Source: Treponema sp. | Lineage (GTDB): Bacteria; Spirochaetota; Spirochaetia; Treponematales; Treponemataceae | NCBI GenBank assembly: GCA_017645785.1 | Contig: JAGCNW010000027.1 | Span: 103,100-167,099, forward strand | Length of the DNA stretch: 64,000 nucleotides | Reading direction: 5' to 3' | Shown here: positions 15,752-22,382 of the stretch, piece by piece | How the letters are laid out: each line of letters opens with the position of its first letter | Position numbering within the stretch: the stretch's first letter is position 1 | Translations under genes and position numbers: made by a program | The notes under the pieces: generated by a model | The model's input: the letters and a program-made list of their open reading frames with translations, nothing else | Told to the model about the DNA's origin: nothing | The model's database searches: none

Positions 15752-17860
15752 ATGAGAAAATTACTAAATTTTTGTAGGGGGGGGGTATTAGCTAGCCTCT
15801 TCATCATCGCCATGTTGGCGCACATTGGCTGCTCCAACAGTTCTGGAGGCGGAGAGCCGCCCGCGCCTGGACCAACACCTGGACCGACGCCTGCCACGAC
15901 GCTCGACCTTTCGACCTTGACAGCGGACACTGTCATTAAGGACAACACGATTGTAACTGGAACGCTGGCTGGAAATTACAAGATTTCCATTGCCGACGGA
16001 GCGACAGTAACATTGAAGGACGTTACAATCAACGGAACCGATAGCGACAGCTATAAGTGGGCTGGCCTCACTTGCGCGGGCGGCGCCACGATTAACCTTG
16101 AAGGAACAAATACAGTAAAAGGATTTTGGAAGTATTACCCCGGCGTTTTTGTTCCAAAAGGAAAGACCCTTACCATAAAGGGAAGCGGCTCGCTTGCCGC
16201 CAATTCCAACGGATACGGAGCGGGCATCGGCGGCTGCTATGCAGTTGATAGCTCTAGCCACATTCCAAAGGAAGAGGGCAGCTGCGGAACGATTGTCATT
16301 GGGGGCGGAACAATCACAGCGACCGGCGGCATGTCAGCCGGCATTGGCTGCAGCTACGGATCTGATTGCGACGGCGTCACCATAACAGGCGGAACAGTCA
16401 CTGCTACGGGCGGCACTATGGCGGCCGGCATTGGCTCTGGTGGCAGTAACTCAGTTTGCGGCCCCGTCTCAATTTCAGGCGGAACTGTAACCGCGGAGGG
16501 CGGCGAATATGCCGCCGGAGTGGGAACCGGATATCTAGCCGACAGCAAGTGCGGCGCCATAACCGTCGCAAATACAGTGACAAAGTTTAAGGCCACAAAA
16601 GGAAACAACGCCACTGACAGTGTTGGCCATGGCAAAAATGGCGGAACTTGCGGCGCGGTCACAATTGGCGGCACGGTTTATTGGGACGGCTCGGCCTACC
16701 AGAACGAGGGAGCCACAGTCCTTGGTCAAAGCCCGTACACATACCAGCCTTCGCCCGCGCCTGGACCAACACCTGGAACAACGCTTGACCTTTCTACGGT
16801 AACTGCGGACACAACAGTCGCTAACGGCTTTACAATCACAGGAACGCTGGCAAACAATGTGAAGATCAGCATTGCAGACGGAGCGACCGTCACGTTAAAG
16901 AACGCAAGCATAAATGCGGAAGGTACATGGACAAGCGGCGACTATGCCGGCCTAAATTGTTTGGGCGACGCTACAATCACGCTTGAAGCCGGTACGACGA
17001 ACACGGTAAAGGGATTCAAGATGACTTATCCTGGAATCCATGTTCCAAGCGGAAAAACTTTGACCATTAATGGAACTGGCGCTTTAACAGTCAGTCCAAA
17101 TACTAGCGGCGCTGTAATGAGCGCGACAGGAGCTGGAATTGGCGGAGGAGTTGGCTTGCCATGCGGAAACATCGTTATAGCAGGCGGAACAATAACTGCT
17201 AGCACCGCAAACCATGCCGCCGCCATTGGCTCCGGCGGATACCAAAGTGCTAATAATCAAACTTGCGGAAATATTTCCATAACAGGCGGAACAGTAATTG
17301 CTACTTGCCTTGCTACGTATGGTGCCGGTATTGGAGCTGGCATGAACGGCGAATGTGGAAATATAAGCATAACGGGCGGAACTGTTACTGCGTCTGGCAG
17401 CCAGTCTTCTGGCGGCGCCGGCATTGGTTGTGGTGGTACACAGTCAACCGTCGGAACTATTACCATTGCCGACACAGTAACAAAAGTCACTGCCGTTAAA
17501 GGTTTACAAGCTAAAAGTATTGGAAAGGGATTCGATAGCGGCACCTGCGTTTGCGGCACAATCACCATTGGCAGCACGGTGTATGTGGACGGCATTACGA
17601 CAAGCCCCTACACCTACTCTCCTCTGAAGTACATAGATCTTGGCGATGCCGGAAAGTTTTACTACAATGACGGCGAAACATGGACAGACGCGGATGAGCG
17701 CCACTCCGAGAACGCTTTTTGCCAAATCCATCTTGACAATACTGCGCATGCTATATTCAATAATAGTGATCAATGTTTGAACGTCGGCACGGAAAGTCCG
17801 TATACCAAAGTTACGCCTAACGATGTCGTAAACGGAGATTTGACATATTCTTGGCGGTAA
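15752..17860 (+). CDS. Lipoprotein with two tandem beta-helix repeats
   Basis: The 702-residue product has a lipoprotein signal peptide with Cys at residue 27 (MLAHIGCSNSS) and a Pro/Gly spacer. Two copies of a module of about 290 residues follow. Each begins with TTLDLST(L/V)TADT, continues with a DGATVTLK strand and a (T)NTVKGF segment, and ends in Gly-rich rungs such as GGTVTA----AAGIGSGG. This is the pattern of Treponema surface lipoproteins with a beta-helix, possibly carbohydrate-binding, but no catalytic residues are evident. The third to sixth spacer residues of the signal region are encoded by a 9-G tract (15777-15785) that could switch the gene off by slippage. GGAGAG precedes the ATG. 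Confidence 0.8.
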   Translation: MRKLLNFCRGGVLASLFIIAMLAHIGCSNSSGGGEPPAPGPTPGPTPATTLDLSTLTADTVIKDNTIVTGTLAGNYKISIADGATVTLKDVTINGTDSDSYKWAGLTCAGGATINLEGTNTVKGFWKYYPGVFVPKGKTLTIKGSGSLAANSNGYGAGIGGCYAVDSSSHIPKEEGSCGTIVIGGGTITATGGMSAGIGCSYGSDCDGVTITGGTVTATGGTMAAGIGSGGSNSVCGPVSISGGTVTAEGGEYAAGVGTGYLADSKCGAITVANTVTKFKATKGNNATDSVGHGKNGGTCGAVTIGGTVYWDGSAYQNEGATVLGQSPYTYQPSPAPGPTPGTTLDLSTVTADTTVANGFTITGTLANNVKISIADGATVTLKNASINAEGTWTSGDYAGLNCLGDATITLEAGTTNTVKGFKMTYPGIHVPSGKTLTINGTGALTVSPNTSGAVMSATGAGIGGGVGLPCGNIVIAGGTITASTANHAAAIGSGGYQSANNQTCGNISITGGTVIATCLATYGAGIGAGMNGECGNISITGGTVTASGSQSSGGAGIGCGGTQSTVGTITIADTVTKVTAVKGLQAKSIGKGFDSGTCVCGTITIGSTVYVDGITTSPYTYSPLKYIDLGDAGKFYYNDGETWTDADERHSENAFCQIHLDNTAHAIFNNSDQCLNVGTESPYTKVTPNDVVNGDLTYSWR
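15777..15785 (+). repeat. 9-G homopolymer within signal-peptide codons
   Basis: Nine consecutive G lie at codons 9-12 of the lipoprotein gene. Gain or loss of one G would shift the frame only about ten codons after the start. Confidence 0.9.
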
Positions 17861-17884
17861 GCTGACGCGCTTCTAGCGCAAAAC

Positions 17885-17925
17885 TCAGGCGGTCTTTCCA
17901 AAATGGGAGGCCGCCTATTTTTTTG
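17885..17925 (+). terminator. Rho-independent terminator after the 9-G lipoprotein
   Basis: AGGCGGTCTTTCC and GGGAGGCCGCCT pair around a short AAAAT loop (17888-17916), followed by ATTTTTTTG. Confidence 0.85.
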
Positions 17926-18044
17926 TTTGCGCGGCTATGCTTGGGCGGGAGCGGCTTCCGCGGCATAAGTTGCGGCTATAGCTCGCGATAAAAAAGTTCT
18001 ATCGGCCGCTTTGCGCGTTTGATATGGCGCAAATATTTTTTTTG

Positions 18045-18060
18045 TGATACACTCGTTCCC
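18045..18060 (+). promoter_or_regulatory. Extended -10 abutting the metA ATG
   Basis: TGATACACT (18045-18053) reads as an extended -10 and is followed after seven bases by the ATG at 18061. There is no ribosome site; leaderless initiation is predicted. Confidence 0.45.
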
Positions 18061-18972
18061 ATGCCTATAAAAATCCAGAGCGACTTGCCGGCAAAAAAAG
18101 TGCTGGAAAGCGAAAACATATTCGTGATGACGGAAGGCCGCGCCATGACGCAGGACATCCGCCCGCTAAAAATAGCTGTGGTCAACCTTATGCCCACAAA
18201 GTCCACGACCGAGACCCAGCTTTTGCGCCTTTTGTCAAACACTCCGCTGCAAGTTGACATTTCGCTGATCAGGATGGAAAGCCACGCCTACCGTAACGCC
18301 TCCGACGAATACCTTGACCGCTTTTACATTCCTTCCGGCGAGCTTTTTAAGCATAAGTACGACGGCCTTATCATAACCGGCGCTCCGGTGGAACAGATTC
18401 CCTTTGAGCAAGTTGACTATTGGAAAGAGCTTTGCGACATAATGGATTGGAGCAAGGAAAACATTTTTTCCACCCTTTACATTTGCTGGGCGGCCCAGGC
18501 CGGCTTGTACCACTTGTTCGGCGTGCCCAAGTTTTCTCTCCCGCAAAAGAAATTCGGCATTTTCAAAAACTGGCAGCGGGAAGGGCAGAGCGATCCGCTT
18601 TTGCGCGGCTTTGACGACGTTTTCTTGATGCCCCAGTCTCGCCATACGCAGATTCACGCGGAAGACATCGCAGCCCAAAAAGACTTGGTGGTGTTGGCGG
18701 AATCCGACGAAGGCCCTTCAATCATAAAGACGCAAAACAACCGTTCCGTCTTTGTCACCGGCCACATGGAATACGACACCAACACTTTGAGCGACGAATA
18801 CTGGCGCGACAAAAACAAGAATCTTCCGATACAGATTCCCCAGGACTATTTTCCCGGCGATGACCCGGACAAAAAGCCGCTTTCAACATGGCGGTCAACG
18901 GCCTCTCTTTTTTACCGCAACTGGCTCAACTACTACGTTTACCAAGAGACGCCCTACAACTTTGTCGAATAG
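18061..18972 (+). CDS. metA: Homoserine O-acyltransferase, MetA type
   Basis: The 303-residue length and start MPIKIQSDLPA are typical of MetA. Catalytic features are visible: LYICWAAQAGLYHLFG with the nucleophilic Cys near residue 141, and VTGHMEYD holding the catalytic His and the following Glu. The enzyme acylates homoserine (succinyl or acetyl donor) as the first committed step of methionine synthesis in the cytoplasm. An in-frame TTG 14 codons upstream is less likely because family members start at MPI. No SAM-type riboswitch is seen upstream, and other methionine genes are not in the window. Confidence 0.93.
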   Translation: MPIKIQSDLPAKKVLESENIFVMTEGRAMTQDIRPLKIAVVNLMPTKSTTETQLLRLLSNTPLQVDISLIRMESHAYRNASDEYLDRFYIPSGELFKHKYDGLIITGAPVEQIPFEQVDYWKELCDIMDWSKENIFSTLYICWAAQAGLYHLFGVPKFSLPQKKFGIFKNWQREGQSDPLLRGFDDVFLMPQSRHTQIHAEDIAAQKDLVVLAESDEGPSIIKTQNNRSVFVTGHMEYDTNTLSDEYWRDKNKNLPIQIPQDYFPGDDPDKKPLSTWRSTASLFYRNWLNYYVYQETPYNFVE

Positions 18973-19025
18973 ACTTTTGCGTCAAAATCGACCTAACGGG
19001 CACAAAAAAAGCCTCAAACAATTCC

Positions 19026-19062
19026 TTGCGTTCCAGCAAATTCCGTGCTAAAATTATTGCTT
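19026..19062 (+). promoter_or_regulatory. TTGCGT-17-TAAAAT promoter leaving no leader
   Basis: TTGCGT (19026-19031) and TAAAAT (19049-19054) are 17 bases apart. The ATG follows eight bases after the -10 box, so the GH3 mRNA should be leaderless or nearly so. Confidence 0.65.
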
Positions 19063-21378
19063 ATGAAAACCAACATTAAGCAATTGATTTCCCAAATGAC
19101 ATTGGAAGAAAAGGCCGGGCTTTGCTCAGGCTTGGATTTTTGGCACACAAAAGCGGTAGAGCGCTTGGGCGTTCCAAACATAATGGTAAGCGACGGCCCG
19201 TCTGGACTTAGAAAGCAAGACCAAAACGGCGACCACCTTGGAGTGAACGACAGCATCAAGGCGGTAAGCTTTCCCAGCGGCTGCTTGACGGCCTGTTCTT
19301 TTGACCGAAACCTTTTGCGCATGGAAGGCGAAGTTTTGGGCGACGAGTGCCAGGCCGAAGACGTAGCGGTCTTGCTTGGACCCGCGCTCAACATAAAGAG
19401 AAGCCCCCTTTGCGGCCGTAACTTTGAGTACCTTTCTGAAGACCCCTACTTGGCCGGCGAACTCGGCGCGGCTTACACGGCGGGCGTTCAGTCCAAGAAC
19501 ATCGGAACCAGCGTAAAGCACTACGCGGCCAACTCTATGGAATACCGCAGAATGTCTTCGTCGTCAGAAATCGACGAGAGGACCTTGCGCGAGATTTACC
19601 TTCCGGCTTTTGAGACGACCGTAAAGAAGGCCAAGCCCGACACGATCATGTGCTCTTACAACAGGGTGAACGGAACCTTCGCCTCAGAAAATAAGTTTTT
19701 GCTCACAGACCTTTTGAGAAAAGAGTGGGGCTTTGACGGCTTTGTCGTTTCCGACTGGGGCGCGGTCAACGATCGCGTCGCGGGGCTCAAGGCCGGCTTG
19801 GATTTGGAAATGCCCGCGTCCGGCGGCGACACCGACAAGCAAATCGTAAAGGCCGTCCAAGAAGGAAAATTGGACGAAGCGGTTTTGGACACCGCGGTGG
19901 AACGCATTCTAAAAATCGTCTACAAATTTTTGGAAGGCCGCCAAAAAGGAAACTTTGACAAAAACGCGCATCACTTGGTCACCGCGCAAATCGCCGCCGA
20001 GTCAATGGTTTTGTTGAAGAACGATTCAAAAATTCTTCCGCTAAAGGAAAAAGACGCCGGACAAATTTTGTTTGTCGGAGCATTTGCCCAAAAGCCCCGC
20101 TATGAAGGCGGCGGCTCAAGCCACATTAACGCATTTAAAGTCACAGGCGCCTTGCAAGCGGCAAAGGACGCCGGCCTCAAGATAAAGTGGGAGCAGGGCT
20201 TTGACATAAAGGAAAGCAAGGCCAAAGACGCAAAGCTTTTGGCAGCTGCGAAAACCGCCGCCAAAAAAGCCAAGGTCGTCGTAATATTCGCCGGCCTTCC
20301 CGACCGCTACGAGTCCGAAGGCTACGACCGCAGCCACATGAGGCTTCCGGCCAACCAAAACATTTTGATAGAAGAAATCGCCAAGGTGAACAAAAACGTC
20401 GTCGTTGTTTTGCAAAACGGCTCGCCGGTAGAGATGCCTTGGGTTGACAACGTCAAGGCGATTTTGGAAAGCTATCTTGCTGGACAAGCGGTTGGCATAG
20501 CGCAAATCGACTTGCTCTTTGGCCGCGCCAATCCCAGCGGAAAATTGGCCGAGACCTTCCCGCTGAAGTTGCAGGACAATCCTTCTTACCTTAACTATCC
20601 TGGAAACGGAACTGTCGCCAACTACGCCGAAGGAATTTTCGTCGGCTATCGCTACTACGACAAAAAAGAGATGGACGTTCTGTTCCCCTTTGGACACGGA
20701 CTCAGCTACACGACCTTTGAATATTCGGCGCTCAAGTTGGACGCCAAGAAAATCAAGGCGGGCCAGCCGGTCGTTGCAAGCGTCAAGGTAAAGAACACAG
20801 GAAAGAAGACTGGAAAAGAAATCGTTCAGTTTTACATCGCCGCTCCCACAGGGAACGAATGCAAGCCGCCTTACCGCGAGGCGCGCCCGCAAAAAGAATT
20901 GAAGGGATTTGAAAAAGTCGAGCTCAAGCCCGGCGAGACAAAGACTGTCACCGTGACCCTTGACGCGCGCGCCTTTAGCGTTTGGGACGTTGACTTGCAC
21001 GACTGGTATGTTCCCGGAGGAACGTATCAAATCCTTGCGGCGGCTTCTTCGCGAGACGTTCGTCTTAGCGCCAAGGTTGAGGTTGAGGCCGCGCAGGAAC
21101 TTCCGTTCCGCGTTACGCCCAACACGGTCTTTGAAGAGATCATGGACAACCCCAAGACAGCCGCCGTCGCCAAATCTTTCATGTCGAAAAATCCCTTTGA
21201 CGGCCCCGAAGAAGTCGAGAACAAAAGCAAGACCGCCCGCGAAACTGTCAGCCAAGAAATGCAAGACGGCATGTTGAAGAGCCTTCCCATCCGCGCGATG
21301 AGAAGCTTCAACCACGTCAGCCAAGAGCAGGTGGATGGAATGGTGGATGCGTTAAATGCGGCAGTTAATGGTAAATGA
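19063..21378 (+). CDS. Glycoside hydrolase family 3 beta-glucosidase
   Basis: The 771-residue protein shows the GH3 order: N-terminal TIM barrel starting QMTLEEKAGLCSG, substrate residues VKHYAANSMEYRR, the nucleophile Asp at about 231 in FVVSDWGAV, then the alpha/beta sandwich with GGGSSHIN and a fibronectin-III-like C-terminal domain (KVKNTGKKTGKEIVQFY). It lacks a signal peptide, so it should act on imported oligosaccharides in the cytoplasm. Beta-glucosidase is the commonest activity, but GH3 also includes xylosidases and glucosaminidases. I start at MKTNIKQLISQ; an upstream in-frame GTG would lie inside the promoter. Confidence 0.88.
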   Translation: MKTNIKQLISQMTLEEKAGLCSGLDFWHTKAVERLGVPNIMVSDGPSGLRKQDQNGDHLGVNDSIKAVSFPSGCLTACSFDRNLLRMEGEVLGDECQAEDVAVLLGPALNIKRSPLCGRNFEYLSEDPYLAGELGAAYTAGVQSKNIGTSVKHYAANSMEYRRMSSSSEIDERTLREIYLPAFETTVKKAKPDTIMCSYNRVNGTFASENKFLLTDLLRKEWGFDGFVVSDWGAVNDRVAGLKAGLDLEMPASGGDTDKQIVKAVQEGKLDEAVLDTAVERILKIVYKFLEGRQKGNFDKNAHHLVTAQIAAESMVLLKNDSKILPLKEKDAGQILFVGAFAQKPRYEGGGSSHINAFKVTGALQAAKDAGLKIKWEQGFDIKESKAKDAKLLAAAKTAAKKAKVVVIFAGLPDRYESEGYDRSHMRLPANQNILIEEIAKVNKNVVVVLQNGSPVEMPWVDNVKAILESYLAGQAVGIAQIDLLFGRANPSGKLAETFPLKLQDNPSYLNYPGNGTVANYAEGIFVGYRYYDKKEMDVLFPFGHGLSYTTFEYSALKLDAKKIKAGQPVVASVKVKNTGKKTGKEIVQFYIAAPTGNECKPPYREARPQKELKGFEKVELKPGETKTVTVTLDARAFSVWDVDLHDWYVPGGTYQILAAASSRDVRLSAKVEVEAAQELPFRVTPNTVFEEIMDNPKTAAVAKSFMSKNPFDGPEEVENKSKTARETVSQEMQDGMLKSLPIRAMRSFNHVSQEQVDGMVDALNAAVNGK

Positions 21379-21382
21379 TAAG

Positions 21383-21410
21383 TGTCATTGCCGCGCTTGA
21401 CGCGGCAATC
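21383..21410. repeat. Single-hairpin copy of the palindromic repeat
   Basis: TGTCATTGCCGCGCTTGACG and the following CGGCAAT form one hairpin with the same TGTCATTGCCG end and loop CTTGA as the repeat family. It lies just after the GH3 stop. Confidence 0.7.
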
Positions 21411-21426
21411 CTTTGACCAAATGATT

Positions 21427-21460
21427 GGGGTCGCCCTTTGCGGGGCGGCCCTATTTTTTA
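21427..21460 (+). terminator. Terminator after GH3 gene
   Basis: GGGTCGCCC and GGGCGGCCC pair (one G-T pair) around TTTGCG, followed by TATTTTTTA. Confidence 0.8.
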
Positions 21461-21492
21461 TTGCGGCGCGATAATCTTGTTCGCGCCGCAAA

Positions 21493-21548
21493 AGGAACGA
21501 GTCAAGGCTTTAAGCGTCAGCGTGCCTTGACCGTTCCTATTTTTTTAG
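21493..21548 (+). terminator. Second hairpin with T-run, overlapping the XRE stop
   Basis: AGGAACG-AG-TCAAGGC pairs with GCCTTGA-CC-GTTCCT and is followed by ATTTTTTTA. Related sequence CGCTTGACCGTTCCTA occurs after the lipoprotein gene at 33575-33590. Confidence 0.6.
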
Positions 21549-21863
21549 AACGCCTTCCATCAGACGGATAAAAAATTTCTGGTCGTCTTTTGCCAGCTTT
21601 GAAAAAAGTCTTTGAATTTTTTGCGTGTCGTTTTCGCCCTTTTTGGTTTGGGGGTTCGCTTTTCCAAATACAAGTTCTTCGACCGTTATTTTGAGGGCGC
21701 GCGCGATTTGCACCGCGTAATCCGCTGGGGGAATGGATTCCCTCGCGCTAAGATAATTTTCAATTGAGCGGTAGGGAATGTTTGTCATGGCGGAAAGTTC
21801 TTTTATCGTAATGTCCTGGTAATCCAATTCTGAACGCAAGTTTTCTTTAAAAGACGGACTCAT
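21537..21863 (-). CDS. XRE-family regulator
   Basis: The 108-residue protein carries a helix-turn-helix in its N-terminal part: DITIKELSAMTNIPYRSIENYL and then the helical dimer region PPADYAVQIARALKITVEEL. The C-terminal 35 residues are charged and helical. The sequence resembles CI-like regulators of lone regulator/effector pairs. Its own TATAAT lies six bases before the ATG, so its mRNA should be leaderless, as for lambda CI made from PRM. It is divergent from the SAM-domain and SUMF1 genes and two identical-type boxes lie between them. Confidence 0.82.
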   Translation of the reverse strand: MSPSFKENLRSELDYQDITIKELSAMTNIPYRSIENYLSARESIPPADYAVQIARALKITVEELVFGKANPQTKKGENDTQKIQRLFSKLAKDDQKFFIRLMEGVLKK

Positions 21864-21952
21864 AACTATATTATATTCAATTGAAGTGTATTTTTTGTTG
21901 ACAGTATCTGATTAGCGTGTTAATATTAAATTTATAGTATTCGATTGAAGTG
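21864..21952. promoter_or_regulatory. Divergent promoters with two TATTC(A/G)ATTGAAGTG boxes
   Basis: TATTCAATTGAAGTG (21874-21888) and TATTCGATTGAAGTG (21938-21952) are direct repeats 64 bases apart. The first overlaps TATAAT (21875-21870, minus strand) of the regulator gene. Between them, plus-strand TTGACA (21898-21903) and TAATAT (21921-21926) are 17 bases apart and drive the SAM-domain gene; the second box lies at its expected start of transcription. Confidence 0.7.
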
Positions 21953-21995
21953 CAAGTTATACGCGCTTTGAATATTGCAAGTTTTGGAGGAAAAA

Positions 21996-22352
21996 ATGGA
22001 CAAAAGAGAAAAAGTAATCTTGATTCTTAAAAAAAACGGGCTTGAATCTTACATACCCCTTTTTGAAAAGAACAACCTTATGGACAAGAAATTGCTTTCA
22101 AAAATGACTGAACGCCAATTTGAGCGAATTGGAATTGACAATATTGGCGACAGAAAAAGGCTTGTCCAAATTTTTAAGTCAAAGGGCTGTTTGATTGCGG
22201 TTTTGGTTTTTGTCGCTGTTTTGGTCGCGGCATTGTTGATTCTTCATTTTACAGGTTATTTAGGACCATTTTTGGGCGTCCTAAAGTGGATAGGTATGAT
22301 TTTCCTTGCGGTCTTTGTAATCTGTTTGTTATCTGCTTTTGGCATATTCTGA
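21996..22352 (+). CDS. Membrane protein with N-terminal SAM (sterile alpha motif)-like domain
   Basis: Residues about 4-58 read like a SAM domain: ILKKNGLESYIPLFEKNNL, then LLSKMTERQFERIGIDNIGD and RKRLVQIF, the last resembling the family's GHR-KL final helix. Two hydrophobic segments follow (LIAVLVFVAVLVAALLILHF and a second near the C-terminus), so the domain should sit on the cytoplasmic face. SAM domains polymerise or bind partners and are unusual in bacteria. GGAGG precedes the ATG at 21996. The SUMF1 protein gene starts 30 bases downstream, and both should be transcribed from the XRE-flanked promoter. Confidence 0.7.
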   Translation: MDKREKVILILKKNGLESYIPLFEKNNLMDKKLLSKMTERQFERIGIDNIGDRKRLVQIFKSKGCLIAVLVFVAVLVAALLILHFTGYLGPFLGVLKWIGMIFLAVFVICLLSAFGIF

Positions 22353-22382
22353 CAATTTGACAATTAATATTTGGAGGAAAAT

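Noticed and set aside
18019..18060. Upstream TTG start for MetA
   Set aside because: It would add residues absent from the family and would place the -10-like box inside the gene.
20116..21324. 402-codon open frame antisense to the GH3 gene
   Set aside because: It mirrors codon bias of the real gene, has no ribosome site and resembles no protein family.
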